Origin: Amycolatopsis australiensis
Lineage (GTDB): Bacteria; Actinomycetota; Actinomycetes; Mycobacteriales; Pseudonocardiaceae
DNA length: 64,000 nucleotides
Direction of reading: 5' to 3'
NCBI RefSeq assembly: GCF_900119165.1
Contig: NZ_FPJG01000006.1
Span: 8,284,001 to 8,348,000 of the forward strand
Part shown: positions 16,100-26,687 of the stretch, in pieces
Layout of the letters: each line of letters opens with the position of its first letter
Position numbering within the stretch: position 1 is the stretch's first letter
Position numbers and translations under genes: made by a program
The notes under the pieces: model-generated
Databases searched by the model: none
What the model was told of the DNA's origin: nothing
What the model saw: the letters and a program-made list of their open reading frames with translations, nothing else

Positions 16100-18214
16100 G
16101 TGTCGGAACCTCGGGTCAGACGGGCCGAGATCGCCATCGAACAAGCCCACGTCGATCGCGTGTACACCCGTCTGGACGAACTGCGGGCCCAGGCCGAGGC
16201 CATGCGCACGAAGGGCTACGAAATCGGCCAGGGCGCGCAGCGCGAGGCGATCTTCGAGCAGGCGTCGATGCTGTTCGAGCGCGACATGATGGTCTACCAC
16301 GCCAACCAGACGCTCCAGACGCTCGACGCCGAGTACGAGGGCCTGGTCTTCGGCAGGCTCGACCACCTCGACACCGAGCGCGTGTACGTCGGCCGCCTCG
16401 GCATCCGCGACGCCGAGTTCGACAACCTCGTCACCGACTGGCGCGCGCCCGCCGCGGCCGCGTTCTACCAGGCCACGGCCGAGGAGCCGATGGACGTCGT
16501 GCGGCGGCGCGTGATCCGCTGCTCGGGCCAGAACGTGCTCGACGTCGACGACGACGTCCTGATGGCCGACGCCGTCCCCGAGGACATGCGGATCGTCGGC
16601 GAAGGCGCGCTGATGGCCGCGCTGGGGCGCTCGCGCGGCGAGAAGATGCGCGACATCGTCGCGACCATCCAGAAGGAGCAGGACGAGGTGATCCGGGCGC
16701 CTTGGCGCGGGGTCACCGAGATCACCGGCGGGCCGGGCACCGGCAAGACCGCCGTCGCGCTGCACCGCGCCGCGTACCTCCTCTACCGCTACCGCCGTCA
16801 GCTCGGCGGGGCGGGCGTGCTCGTGATCGGGCCTTCGGGGGTGTTCACCAGCTACATCTCGCGGGTCCTGCCCTCGATGGGTGAGACGAACGTCGAGCTG
16901 CGCGCGCTCGGCGAGGTCCTCGACGGCCTGGAGGCGACCCGGCAGGACGCGGCGCCGCTCGCCGCCGTCAAGGGCTCGCTGCGGATGCGGAAGGTGCTGC
17001 TGCGGGCGCTGCGCGACACGCCGCCCGAGGCGCCGGAGGAGATGCGGATCGTCTACCGCGGCGAGGTGCTCAAGCTGTCGGCACGCGAGCTGGAAAAGGT
17101 CCGCCGCAAGGCGCACACGCAGGGCGCGCCGCCCAACCGGTCGCGGATCCGGGCGGCCGAGCTGCTGCTCGACGCGCTGGCGGCGAAGGCCGAGGAGCAC
17201 GCGAAGGACGACGGCCGGCAGCTCGACCGGGCCGAGCTGATCACCGATCTGGGGGAAAGGATCGACTTCCACCGGTTCCTGGTCGTGTGGTGGCCGGTGC
17301 TGTACCCGGCCCAGATCCTGAAGTGGCTGGGCGACGAGAAGCGGCTGGCGTCGGCGGCGAAGGGCGTGCTGAACCGGCAGGAGATTTCGATGCTGGCCGC
17401 GGACTTCGCGGACCGGTCCCGCGGCTGGTCGATCGCGGACGTGGCGCTGCTGGACGAGCTGCGCGTGCTGATCGGGCCGCCGCCGAAGCGCAAGCGGCGG
17501 CAGGTGATCGAGGTGGAGCCGGAGCGGTCCGGCGGCGCCCCGACCCGGCCCGAGCACTACGACGAGTACTCGCACGTGGTCGTCGACGAGTCGCAGGACC
17601 TCTCGCCGATGCAGTGGCGGATGGTCGGCAGGCGCGGCAAGTACGCGAGCTGGACGGTCGTCGGCGACCCGGTGCAGAGCTCGTGGCCGGACCCGGCGGA
17701 GGCGGCTTCGGCGCGTGACCAGGCGTTCGGCGTCAAGACGGCCCGGCGGCGGTACACGCTGCGCACGAACTACCGCAACTCGGCGGAGATCTTCGACCTG
17801 GCGGCGAAGGTGGTCGCCGGGCACGCGAAGGCGGACGAGCTGCCGGTGGCGGTGCGCCGGACGGGCGTGGCGCCGGAGGTCCGCCCGGTGGAGGCGGCGG
17901 GGCTGGCGTCCGCGACGCAGGCGGCGGTGAAGGAGCTGCTGGGCGCGGTCGAGGGCACGGTCGGCGTCATCACGGCGATGGACCGGGTGCCGGAGGTCGC
18001 GGGCTGGCTGGCGGGCCAGGCCGACGAGCGGCTCAAGGTCGTCGGCAGCCTGGACTCCAAGGGCCTGGAGTACGACGCGGTGGTGCTGGTGGAACCAGTG
18101 GACCTGATTCGCGAGTCGACGACGGGACGGCGGGTGCTCTACGTCGCGCTGACCCGCGCGACGCAGCAGCTGATCGTGCTGGCCTCGAACCCGGACTGGC
18201 TTCCGGCGGGCTGA
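16100..18214 (+). CDS. HelD-like UvrD/Rep-family ATPase (RNA polymerase recycling)
   Basis: The 704-residue protein is a superfamily 1 helicase-fold ATPase with the HelD-specific N-terminal coiled coil ([22 protein letters not shown]). It has Walker [10 protein letters not shown], Walker [18 protein letters not shown] and the C-terminal YVALTRAT motif. Actinobacterial (class II) HelD proteins pull stalled or rifamycin-bound RNA polymerase off DNA. The GTG was chosen because AAGGAG lies seven nt upstream. I see no rifamycin-associated element in the 120 bp upstream, so a resistance-specific HelR role is not supported. Confidence 0.88.
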   Translation: MSEPRVRRAEIAIEQAHVDRVYTRLDELRAQAEAMRTKGYEIGQGAQREAIFEQASMLFERDMMVYHANQTLQTLDAEYEGLVFGRLDHLDTERVYVGRLGIRDAEFDNLVTDWRAPAAAAFYQATAEEPMDVVRRRVIRCSGQNVLDVDDDVLMADAVPEDMRIVGEGALMAALGRSRGEKMRDIVATIQKEQDEVIRAPWRGVTEITGGPGTGKTAVALHRAAYLLYRYRRQLGGAGVLVIGPSGVFTSYISRVLPSMGETNVELRALGEVLDGLEATRQDAAPLAAVKGSLRMRKVLLRALRDTPPEAPEEMRIVYRGEVLKLSARELEKVRRKAHTQGAPPNRSRIRAAELLLDALAAKAEEHAKDDGRQLDRAELITDLGERIDFHRFLVVWWPVLYPAQILKWLGDEKRLASAAKGVLNRQEISMLAADFADRSRGWSIADVALLDELRVLIGPPPKRKRRQVIEVEPERSGGAPTRPEHYDEYSHVVVDESQDLSPMQWRMVGRRGKYASWTVVGDPVQSSWPDPAEAASARDQAFGVKTARRRYTLRTNYRNSAEIFDLAAKVVAGHAKADELPVAVRRTGVAPEVRPVEAAGLASATQAAVKELLGAVEGTVGVITAMDRVPEVAGWLAGQADERLKVVGSLDSKGLEYDAVVLVEPVDLIRESTTGRRVLYVALTRATQQLIVLASNPDWLPAG

Positions 18215-18216
18215 CG

Positions 18217-18239
18217 GCCGGGCTCGGTGTCAGCCCGGC
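18217..18239 (+). terminator. Short hairpin after the HelD-like gene
   Basis: GCCGGGCT, a 7-nt loop and AGCCCGGC form an 8-bp stem directly after the stop codon, without a U tract. Confidence 0.45.
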
Positions 18240-18386
18240 TCATGGTGGGCCACGACCTGCCCGAGCGGCTGCCCCGGGCCCGTTTCGGTCACGTCACCCG
18301 GTTGCCGCCCACGGTGCCGGGCTCGCGGTGAAGCGCGTCACGGCGGCGCGGGAAGCAACGGGACCGCCCGCGCGTTGCACCAGGGC

Positions 18387-19379
<993 letters not shown>

Positions 19380-19388
19380 CCCGGAAAA

Positions 19389-19440
19389 CCCGGTGGGCGG
19401 GAATACGCGATTCCGTCCACCGGGTCGGGAATTTCTTTTC
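19389..19440 (+). terminator. Rho-independent terminator after the LLM gene
   Basis: CCCGGTGGGCGGGAAT (19389-19404) pairs with ATTCCGTCCACCGGG (19410-19424) around a 5-nt loop with one bulge. An AT-rich tail with TTTCTTTT follows. This isolates the mce operon from the upstream gene. Confidence 0.8.
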
Positions 19441-19695
19441 CTCCGCTGACAACAAGATCCGGGGCATTTGTCAGCGCCGGACAAGAAATGCGCGGTTACC
19501 AGCCCGTGACCGCGTGATCCCGCGCAAGTTCTTGTCTCCCAGCAGGCCCGTCGTTAGCGTACCGACCAGTAGGAAACGGCACGGTGGCTCCCGGGACCGT
19601 GAATGGCCGACATTTGTTACCCCGTTCGGACCATTTCCCTTTGCTCACCTCGGGTGTATTCGGCGTGCCGGCGAAACCGCTGGGGAGGCATGCGA
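19441..19695 (+). promoter_or_regulatory. Upstream region of the mce operon with TTGTCA-type motifs
   Basis: No gene is visible between the LLM terminator and yrbEA. TGACAA (19447-19452) and TTGTCA (19468-19473) form an inverted pair 15 nt apart. The second also starts TTGTC-AGCGCCG-GACAA (19468-19484). Another TTGTC is at 19532. The same hexamers occur upstream of pucR and between the RCC1 and secreted-protein genes. No -10/-35 pair was convincing. Confidence 0.45.
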
Positions 19696-20490
19696 ATGGC
19701 CGCACGGACGACGACGGCGTCGTTTCCCGGGGCCGCCGCGCTGCGGCAGACCGGACGGCTCTACGGGCTCGGGCTCGACGTCGTCCGGCTGACCTTCCGC
19801 CGCCCGTTCCAGCTGCGTGAGCTGATCCAGCAGTTCTGGTTCATCGCGAGCGTCTCGATCCTGCCGACGGCGCTGGTGTCCATCCCGTTCGGCGCGGTGA
19901 TCGCGCTGCACATCGGGTCGCTGACCACGCAGATCGGCGCGCAGTCGTTCACCGGCGCGGCCAGCGTCCTCGCGATCATCCAGCAGGCCAGCCCCATCGT
20001 CACCGCGTTGCTCATCGCCGGCGCCGGCGGAAGCGCGGTCTGCGCCGATCTCGGGTCGCGGACCATCCGCGAAGAGATCGACGCCATGGAGGTGCTCGGC
20101 GTCTCGCCCGTCCAGCGGCTGATCGTGCCGCGGGTGCTGGCCGCCATGGGGGTCGCCGTCTTCCTCAACGGCATGGTCAGCGTCGTCGGGGTGCTCGGCG
20201 GCTACTTCTTCAACGTGATCATGCAGCACGGGACGCCGGGCGCGTACCTGGCCAGCTTCTCGGCCCTCGCGCAGCTGCCCGACCTGTGGATCAGCGAGAT
20301 CAAGGCCGTCATCTTCGGGTTCGTCGCCGGGGTCGTGGCCGCCTACCGGGGGCTCAACCCGCGCGGCGGCCCCAAGGGCGTCGGCGACGCGGTCAACCAG
20401 TCCGTGGTCATCACGTTCCTGCTGCTGTTCGTGCTGAACCTGGTGCTCACCACCGTGTACCTGCAGCTCGTGCCGCCCAAGGGGAGCTGA
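19696..20490 (+). CDS. yrbEA: YrbE/MlaE-family permease A of the mce operon
   Basis: The 264-residue integral membrane protein is the first of two ABC-type permease subunits that pair with Mce proteins to import lipids. It has five or six hydrophobic segments and the cytoplasmic coupling-helix motif EEIDAMEVLGVSPV typical of MlaE. The ATG giving MAARTTTA was chosen because GGGGAGG lies seven nt upstream; an ATG two codons earlier is too close to it. The next gene starts 2 nt after its stop. Confidence 0.93.
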   Translation: MAARTTTASFPGAAALRQTGRLYGLGLDVVRLTFRRPFQLRELIQQFWFIASVSILPTALVSIPFGAVIALHIGSLTTQIGAQSFTGAASVLAIIQQASPIVTALLIAGAGGSAVCADLGSRTIREEIDAMEVLGVSPVQRLIVPRVLAAMGVAVFLNGMVSVVGVLGGYFFNVIMQHGTPGAYLASFSALAQLPDLWISEIKAVIFGFVAGVVAAYRGLNPRGGPKGVGDAVNQSVVITFLLLFVLNLVLTTVYLQLVPPKGS

Positions 20491-20491
20491 G

Positions 20492-21337
20492 ATGGTGACC
20501 ACGACCCCCGCCGCGAGAGTCCGCGAAGCCGTCGACCGCCGCTTCGGCTTCCTCGACACGCTCGGCGACCAGATCCTCTTCTTCCTCCGCGCCATCGCCT
20601 GGGCGCCCCGGGCCGTGCACCGCTACCTGCGCGAGATCACGCGCCTGCTGGCCGAGGTCAGCTTCGGCAGCGGCGCGCTCGCCGTCATCGGCGGCACGAT
20701 CGGCGTGATGATCGGGATGACCGTGGCCACCGGCACGGTCGTCGGCCTGCAGGGCTACTCCGCCCTCAACCAGGTCGGCACGTCGGCGTTCGCCGGGTTC
20801 GTCTCCGCCTACTTCAACACCCGCGAGATCGCGCCGCTGGTCAGCGGGCTCGCCCTGAGCGCCACCGTCGGCTGCGGGTTCACCGCGCAGCTGGGCGCGA
20901 TGCGGATCTCCGAGGAGATCGACGCGCTGGAGGTCATGGGCATCCCCAGCGTCCCGTACCTGGTGACGACGCGGGTGATCGCCGGGTTCCTCGCCGTCAT
21001 CCCGCTCTACGCGATCGGGCTGCTGTCGAGCTACCTCGCCTCGCGGCAGGTCACCGTGTGGTTCTTCGGCCAGTCCGCCGGCACCTACGACCACTACTTC
21101 CTGCTGTTCCTCCCGCCCGGCGACGTGCTGTGGTCGTTCGGGAAGGTCCTCGTCTTCAGCGTCGTCGTGGTGCTGGCGCACTGCTACTACGGCTTCCGCG
21201 CGAGCGGCGGCCCCGCCGGGGTCGGCGTGGCGGTCGGCCGCGCGGTGCGCACCGCGATCGTCGCGATCAGCGTGCTCGACTTCTTCCTGTCGCTGGCGAT
21301 CTGGGGCGCGACGACGACCGTGCAGGTGGCGGGATGA
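20492..21337 (+). CDS. yrbEB: YrbE/MlaE-family permease B of the mce operon
   Basis: The 281-residue second permease subunit has the same MlaE fold, with FGSGALAVIGGTIGVMIGM, TREIAPLVSGLALSATVGCGFTAQLG and the coupling motif EEIDALEVMGIPSV. Its stop overlaps the mceA start by 4 nt (ATGA). With YrbEA it would form the inner-membrane channel, energised by an ATPase (MceG/MlaF-type) encoded outside this window. Confidence 0.93.
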   Translation: MVTTTPAARVREAVDRRFGFLDTLGDQILFFLRAIAWAPRAVHRYLREITRLLAEVSFGSGALAVIGGTIGVMIGMTVATGTVVGLQGYSALNQVGTSAFAGFVSAYFNTREIAPLVSGLALSATVGCGFTAQLGAMRISEEIDALEVMGIPSVPYLVTTRVIAGFLAVIPLYAIGLLSSYLASRQVTVWFFGQSAGTYDHYFLLFLPPGDVLWSFGKVLVFSVVVVLAHCYYGFRASGGPAGVGVAVGRAVRTAIVAISVLDFFLSLAIWGATTTVQVAG

Positions 21338-22614
21338 GGCGCGAGACCCGCCGCAAGGCCGGGATCCGCACCGCCGGCGTGCTGTTCCTGGTGGTGATGG
21401 GCGTGCTCGTGACGCTCTCGATCAAGGTGTACGACAAGGACTTCGTCAGCACGGTCCCGGTGACGCTGAAGGCGAACCGCATCGGCAACCAGCTGCAGGC
21501 GGGCGGGCAGGTCAAGGCCCGCGGCGTGCTCGTCGGGGAGATCCGCGCGGTCCGGGCCACCCCGCAGGGCGCCGAGATAGCGCTTGCTCTCCAGCCGGAC
21601 AAGGTGACCATGCTGCCGCGCACCGTTTCGGCGTTGCTCGTGCCGAAGACGCTCTTCGGCGAGCGGTACGTCCAGCTGTCCGTTCCGGACGGTGCCGGTA
21701 CCGCACCGCACCTGGCCGCCGGCGACGTCATCGAGCAGGACCGGTCGGCGAACGCGATCGAGCTGGACCGGGTCTTCGACGACCTGCTGCCGCTGCTCAA
21801 GGCCGTCCAGCCGCAGAAGCTCGCGACGACGCTGACCGCGGTCGCCACCGCGCTGCAGGGCCGCGGCACCCAGATCGGCGAGACGCTGTCCACCGCGGCG
21901 GACTACCTCAAGGACTTCGACCCGCAGCTGCCGGCGCTCACGAAGGACGTCCAGGACCTCGCGTCGGTCTCCCGGCTGTACGGCGACATCGCCCCGGATC
22001 TGCTCGACGCGCTCACCGACTCGGCCGTCACGCTGAACACCGTCCACGACCAGACGGCCCGGCTCGCCACCGTCTACCAGCAGGTGGGCGACTCCGCGGG
22101 CGAGGTCGGGGAGTTCCTGAGCCGCAACGAGAACACCATCATCGCCCTGTCGGCCGACAGCCGCGCGGCCCTGGAGGTCGCGGCCCGGTACTCGCCGAGT
22201 TTCCCGTGCACGCTCGAAGCGATGGACGCCCTGCGCGAGCCGGTCGACAAGGCGCTGGGCAAGGGCACCGGCCGGCCCGGCATGCACGCGCAGGTCACCG
22301 TGACCCAGTCACGCGGCAAGTACGTGCCCGGCGAGGACGACCCGATGTACCCCGCCACCGGCGACGGCCCGCGCTGCTACCCCAGCGGCGTCGCCCCGAC
22401 GACCGGCACCGCCGCGGCCGCGCCGGGCACGTCCCGGCACCCGCTGCTGACCGGCGCGCGCGACGACCTCGGCGTCGCGAACTCGCCGCAGGAACGCGAA
22501 CTGCTCGCCACGATCCTCGCGCCGCAGCTCGGCGTGCCCACCGGGCAGGTCGCGGACTGGAGCAGCGTGCTCGTCGGCCCGCTCTACCGCGGCACGGAGG
22601 TGACGCTGAAGTGA
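21334..22614 (+). CDS. mceA: MceA-type lipid-transfer protein
   Basis: The 426-residue protein has one N-terminal transmembrane anchor (about residues 13-30). The MCE/MlaD domain follows (about 38-120, with GGQVKARGVLVGEIRAVR and LFGERYVQL), then a long helical region. The C-terminal tail is Pro/Ala-rich and holds a Cys pair. Mce proteins assemble into a hexameric tube carrying lipids across the envelope. It is the first of six and overlaps its neighbours by 4 nt on both sides. Confidence 0.92.
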   Translation: MRRETRRKAGIRTAGVLFLVVMGVLVTLSIKVYDKDFVSTVPVTLKANRIGNQLQAGGQVKARGVLVGEIRAVRATPQGAEIALALQPDKVTMLPRTVSALLVPKTLFGERYVQLSVPDGAGTAPHLAAGDVIEQDRSANAIELDRVFDDLLPLLKAVQPQKLATTLTAVATALQGRGTQIGETLSTAADYLKDFDPQLPALTKDVQDLASVSRLYGDIAPDLLDALTDSAVTLNTVHDQTARLATVYQQVGDSAGEVGEFLSRNENTIIALSADSRAALEVAARYSPSFPCTLEAMDALREPVDKALGKGTGRPGMHAQVTVTQSRGKYVPGEDDPMYPATGDGPRCYPSGVAPTTGTAAAAPGTSRHPLLTGARDDLGVANSPQERELLATILAPQLGVPTGQVADWSSVLVGPLYRGTEVTLK

Positions 22615-23618
22615 GGAAGTTCGCCGCCCCGCTGGTCAAGAGCCTGATCTTCATCCTGGTCACCACGGCAGCGACCGTGTTGCTGGCCGTGTCCATCGCC
22701 AACACCGGCGTCGGCCGGACCGACCTCTACGGCGCCACCTTCATCGACGCGACGTCGCTCAACGTCGGCGACGACGTGCGCATCTCCGGGGTGCGGGTGG
22801 GGCAGGTCGAGGAGCTGGCGATCGCGGACCACAGCCTCGCCCACGTCCGGTTCTCCCTCGACGCGGGCCGTCAGCTGCCCGCCGACGTCGGCGCGGTCAT
22901 CAAGTACCGCAACATGGTCGGGCAGCGCTACATCGCCCTGCAGCGCGGGGCCGGCGCGCCGGGCACGCTTCCGCCGGGCGGCGAGATCCCGCTGAGCCGC
23001 ACCACGCCGGCGCTCGACCTGACCGACCTGTTCAACGGCTTCAAGCCGCTGTTCCAGGCGCTGTCGCCCACCGACGTCAACCAGCTCTCCGGCGAGATCG
23101 TGCAGGTGCTGCAAGGGGAAGGCGGCACGGTCGACGAGCTGCTCGCGCACACCGGCTCGCTGACCTCGACGCTGGCGAGCCGCGACCGGCTGATCGGCGA
23201 GGTGATCACCAACCTCAACCACGTGCTCGGCACGGTGAACAGCAAGGGAACCGCGCTGACGACGTTGATCTCGACCCTGCGGGAGCTGGTCTCCGGGCTG
23301 GCCGCGGACCGCACCGCGATCGGCGACGCGATCGGCGGCCTCGGCGACCTGTCCACGGCGACCGCGGGCCTGCTCGGCGACGCGCGGACGCCGTTGCAGG
23401 ACAGCATCGCCGGGCTCGACCGCGTCACGAAGAACCTCGCGGACCCCGGCACCCTGCCCGGCCTGGAACAGACGCTGGGCACCCTGCCGGAGAAGCTGAC
23501 CGGGCTCGGGCGCATCAGCTCCTACGGCTCGTGGATGAACTTCTACCTGTGCAGCGCGACCCTGCAAGCCACGCCGCCGCGCGGGACGCCGGTCACCGCG
23601 GAGAGGTGCGGCTCGTGA
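22611..23618 (+). CDS. mceB: MceB-type protein
   Basis: The 335-residue protein has an N-terminal transmembrane segment (about residues 10-28). The MCE domain includes GDDVRISGVRVGQVEELAI and NMVGQRYIAL, followed by a helical region. Like other MceB proteins it ends with a short segment holding two cysteines (FYLCSA and ERCGS). The GTG start overlaps the mceA stop (GTGA). Confidence 0.92.
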   Translation: MRKFAAPLVKSLIFILVTTAATVLLAVSIANTGVGRTDLYGATFIDATSLNVGDDVRISGVRVGQVEELAIADHSLAHVRFSLDAGRQLPADVGAVIKYRNMVGQRYIALQRGAGAPGTLPPGGEIPLSRTTPALDLTDLFNGFKPLFQALSPTDVNQLSGEIVQVLQGEGGTVDELLAHTGSLTSTLASRDRLIGEVITNLNHVLGTVNSKGTALTTLISTLRELVSGLAADRTAIGDAIGGLGDLSTATAGLLGDARTPLQDSIAGLDRVTKNLADPGTLPGLEQTLGTLPEKLTGLGRISSYGSWMNFYLCSATLQATPPRGTPVTAERCGS

Positions 23619-24607
23619 AGTCCTTCAAGGAACGCAACCCGCTCGCCCTCGGCGCCGCCGGCAGCGTCGTGCTCGCCGCGCTGCTGACCGTGACGTTCAA
23701 CTACGACGACCTGCCGATCGTCGGCGGCGGGACCACCTACCGCGCCGAGTTCTCGGAGGCGGCCGGGCTGCAGCCCGACGACGAGGTCCGCGTGGCCGGC
23801 ATCAAGGTCGGCGAGGTGCGCGACGTCCGGCTGGCCGACGACCACGTGCTCGTCACCTTCCGCGTCAAGAACGCCTGGGTCGGCGACCGGACGTCGGCGG
23901 AGATCCGGATCAAGACGTTGCTGGGCCGCAAGTTCCTCGCCCTCAAACCCACCGGCGACGGCGTGCAGGACCCGGACCGGCCGATCCCGCGCGACCGGAC
24001 GGTGACCCCGTACGACGTCACGGAGGCGTTCAACGGCCTGGCGAACACGGCGGGCTCGATCGACACCCGGCAGCTCGCGGACAGCTTCACCGCGATCAGC
24101 GACACCTTCCGCAACGCCCCGGCCCACGTCCGCACCGCGCTCGACGGCCTGTCCGCGCTGTCGAAGACGGTGTCCTCCCGCGACGACCAGCTCGCCGGCC
24201 TGCTCGCCAACGCCCGCAAGATCACCACGACGCTGGCGAACTCCAACGAGGACTTCGAGCAGCTGCTCTCCGACGGCAACCTGCTGCTCGGCGAGCTCGA
24301 CCGGCGCCGGCAGGCCATCCACGACCTGCTGACCGGCGCGCAGGCCCTGGCCACCCAGCTCTCCGGCCTGGTCGCCGACAACACCGGGCAGCTGCAGCCC
24401 GCGCTGAGCCAGCTGAACACCGTCACCGACCTGCTGTCGCGGCAGAACGCCAACCTGGCGAAGAGCCTGGCCGCCGCCGGGCCGTACTTCCGGCTGGCGA
24501 ACAACGCGCTCGGCAACGGCCGCTGGCTCGACGCCTACCTCTGCGGGCTGCTGCCCGAGAACCGCGACCCGTGTGTCCCGCCGAAGCAGTCGGGAGTCCC
24601 GAAGTGA
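23615..24607 (+). CDS. mceC: MceC-type protein
   Basis: The 330-residue protein has an N-terminal anchor (LALGAAGSVVLAALLTVTF) and an MCE domain (DDEVRVAGIKVGEVRDVRL and LLGRKFLALKP). A long helical domain has repeated 'LL.NA..I..TL' heptads, and the tail has two cysteines (YLCGLLPENRDPCVP). The GTG start overlaps the preceding stop. Confidence 0.92.
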   Translation: MKSFKERNPLALGAAGSVVLAALLTVTFNYDDLPIVGGGTTYRAEFSEAAGLQPDDEVRVAGIKVGEVRDVRLADDHVLVTFRVKNAWVGDRTSAEIRIKTLLGRKFLALKPTGDGVQDPDRPIPRDRTVTPYDVTEAFNGLANTAGSIDTRQLADSFTAISDTFRNAPAHVRTALDGLSALSKTVSSRDDQLAGLLANARKITTTLANSNEDFEQLLSDGNLLLGELDRRRQAIHDLLTGAQALATQLSGLVADNTGQLQPALSQLNTVTDLLSRQNANLAKSLAAAGPYFRLANNALGNGRWLDAYLCGLLPENRDPCVPPKQSGVPK

Positions 24608-25611
24608 CCACCACCCGCACCTACCGGTTCCTCGCCGCGGCGATCCTGCTCGCGCTCGTCGTCGTGGCCGCGTTGTGGTGGCTGTTCTCCGGCAGCGGCC
24701 TCGACCGCGCGACCGTGTTCTTCTCCCGCGCGGTCGGCGTCTACAGCGGGTCCGACGTCCGGCTGCTCGGCGTCCGGATCGGGCAGGTCGAGTCGGTGAC
24801 CCCGCGCGGCGAGCAGGTCGAGGTGACGCTCACCTACGACGGCTCCGCGCCGATCGCCGCCGACACCGGCGTCGTCGTCATCGCCCCCAGCGTGGTCGCC
24901 GACCGGTACGTCCAGTTCGCCAAGCCGGCCCGCGGCGGGCCACGGCTGGCGGACAACGCCACGATCGGCGTGGACCGCAGCGCGACCCCGGTCGAGCTGG
25001 ACCAGCTGTACGCCAGCCTCGACACGCTGACCAAAGCGCTCGGCCCGGACGGCGCGAACAAGAACGGCGCCCTGTCGGACCTGCTCACCACCGGCGCGCG
25101 GAACCTGCGGGGCAACGGGACGGCGTTCAACGACTCGGTCCGGCAGCTCGCCGAGCTGGCCAGAACCCTCTCCGGCAACTCCGGCGACCTGTTCACCACG
25201 GTACGGGAGCTGCAGCGGTTCACCAGCATGCTCGCCGCCAACGACGACCAGGTGGCCAAGGTCAACCAGCAGCTCTCGTCGGTGTCGGGCACGCTGTCGG
25301 CCAACCGCGACGAACTGGCTTCGGCGTTGCGCTCGCTCGGCACCGCGCTCGGGGACATCCAGGGGTTCCTCAAGGACAACCGGGCGCTCATAAAGTCCAA
25401 TGTGGACAAGCTGGCGGTGACCACGCAGACGCTCGTCGACCAGCGCGCGTCGCTGGCCGAGACCCTCGAGACCGTGCCGCTGGCCGAGACCAACCTGCTC
25501 CGGACGATCGACCCCGCCACCGGCGCCCTGCAGAGCCGCACCGACCTGCTCGACTACCTGCCGCTGCCGGTGACCGGATCGATCTACACGAACGAGGTGG
25601 GCGGCCGATGA
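24604..25611 (+). CDS. mceD: MceD-type protein
   Basis: This 335-residue Mce protein has a membrane anchor (about residues 9-28), the MCE domain (SGSDVRLLGVRIGQVESV and VVADRYVQF) and an extended helical region predicted to form the tube needle. It overlaps mceC and mceE by 4 nt. Its coding sequence happens to contain one TGTGGACAA nonamer at 25401. Confidence 0.92.
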   Translation: MTTTRTYRFLAAAILLALVVVAALWWLFSGSGLDRATVFFSRAVGVYSGSDVRLLGVRIGQVESVTPRGEQVEVTLTYDGSAPIAADTGVVVIAPSVVADRYVQFAKPARGGPRLADNATIGVDRSATPVELDQLYASLDTLTKALGPDGANKNGALSDLLTTGARNLRGNGTAFNDSVRQLAELARTLSGNSGDLFTTVRELQRFTSMLAANDDQVAKVNQQLSSVSGTLSANRDELASALRSLGTALGDIQGFLKDNRALIKSNVDKLAVTTQTLVDQRASLAETLETVPLAETNLLRTIDPATGALQSRTDLLDYLPLPVTGSIYTNEVGGR

Positions 25612-26687
25612 AAGGACTGCGACGCGTCACCACGTTGGCCATGGGCTGCTGCCTGGTGCTGACCGCCTGTTCGGGGGAATTCAAGGGCGTCTACGACCTG
25701 CCGCTGCCCGGCGGTGCCGACGTAGGCGACCACCCGTACCACGTCACCGTCCAGTTCGCCGACGTCCTCGACCTCGTGCCGCAGGCCGCGGTCAAGGTCG
25801 GCGACGTCCCGGTCGGGCGCGTGCAGGCCATCCGGCTCGGGACGGACGGCTGGACCGCCGAGGCCGTCGTCGAGGTCAACGGCGACGTCGTCCTGCCCGC
25901 CGACGCCGTCGCGCGGCTGCGCCAGTCCAGCCTGCTCGGCGAGAAGTTCGTCGAGCTGGCCGCGCCGGAAGGCGGCCAGGCGAAGGAAAAACTCGCCGAC
26001 AACGCCGTGATCCCGGTGTCGCGCACCAACCGGAACCCGGAGTTCGAAGAGGTCTTCGGCGCGTTGTCGCTGCTGCTCAACGGCGGCGGCATCGGCCAGC
26101 TGCAGACGATCAACCGCGAGCTGTCGCGGGTGATGACCGGCAACGAGAGCCAGATCCGGTCGTTCCTCTCCGGCGTCGACACCCTCGCCACCGACCTGGA
26201 CGCGCACCGCCAGGACATCACCGCCGCGCTCGACGGCGTCAACCGGCTGGCGACGACACTCGCCGACCGGGACAAGCAGGTCTCCGGCGCGCTCACCGAT
26301 CTCACGCCGGGCCTGCGCACGCTGACCGACCAGCGCAGCCAGCTCGTGGCCATGCTCCAGTCGCTCGACGACCTCTCCGGCGTCGCCACCGACGTCATCC
26401 ACAAGAGCAAGGACGACCTCGTCGCCGACCTGCGGGCGCTCGCCCCGATCCTGCACCGGCTCGCCGACGCCGGCGCGTCGCTGCCGAAGGCACTGGAAAT
26501 CCTGCCGTCCTTCCCGTACACCGACGCGGTCATCCCGGCGATCAAGGGCGACTACCTCAACGTCTACGCGTCGGTGATCCCGGCTCCCGGCGTGACGCTG
26601 CCGCCGCCCGGCGAAGGCACCCCGCCGGGCCTGCCGACCCTGCCGCTGCCCTCGACCGGCCAGGTCACGACGCCGGGAGGCCGCTGA
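25608..26687 (+). CDS. mceE: MceE-type lipoprotein
   Basis: The 359-residue protein has a lipoprotein signal peptide with lipobox LTAC, so Cys21 is the predicted lipidated residue. This is the hallmark of the fifth Mce protein (LprK-type). The MCE domain (AVKVGDVPVGRVQAIRL and LLGEKFVELAAP) and helical domain follow, ending in a Pro/Thr-rich tail. It overlaps mceF by one nt (TGATG). Confidence 0.93.
   Translation: MKGLRRVTTLAMGCCLVLTACSGEFKGVYDLPLPGGADVGDHPYHVTVQFADVLDLVPQAAVKVGDVPVGRVQAIRLGTDGWTAEAVVEVNGDVVLPADAVARLRQSSLLGEKFVELAAPEGGQAKEKLADNAVIPVSRTNRNPEFEEVFGALSLLLNGGGIGQLQTINRELSRVMTGNESQIRSFLSGVDTLATDLDAHRQDITAALDGVNRLATTLADRDKQVSGALTDLTPGLRTLTDQRSQLVAMLQSLDDLSGVATDVIHKSKDDLVADLRALAPILHRLADAGASLPKALEILPSFPYTDAVIPAIKGDYLNVYASVIPAPGVTLPPPGEGTPPGLPTLPLPSTGQVTTPGGR

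Noticed and set aside
19496..19705. Small minus-strand frame upstream of yrbEA
   Set aside because: It lies in the presumed mce promoter region, lacks a ribosome site and overlaps the yrbEA start antisense.
24573..26687. 704-codon alternative plus-strand frame inside mceD-mceE
   Set aside because: Its first part is an out-of-frame shadow of mceD; only the second part is real and is annotated as mceE from 25608.
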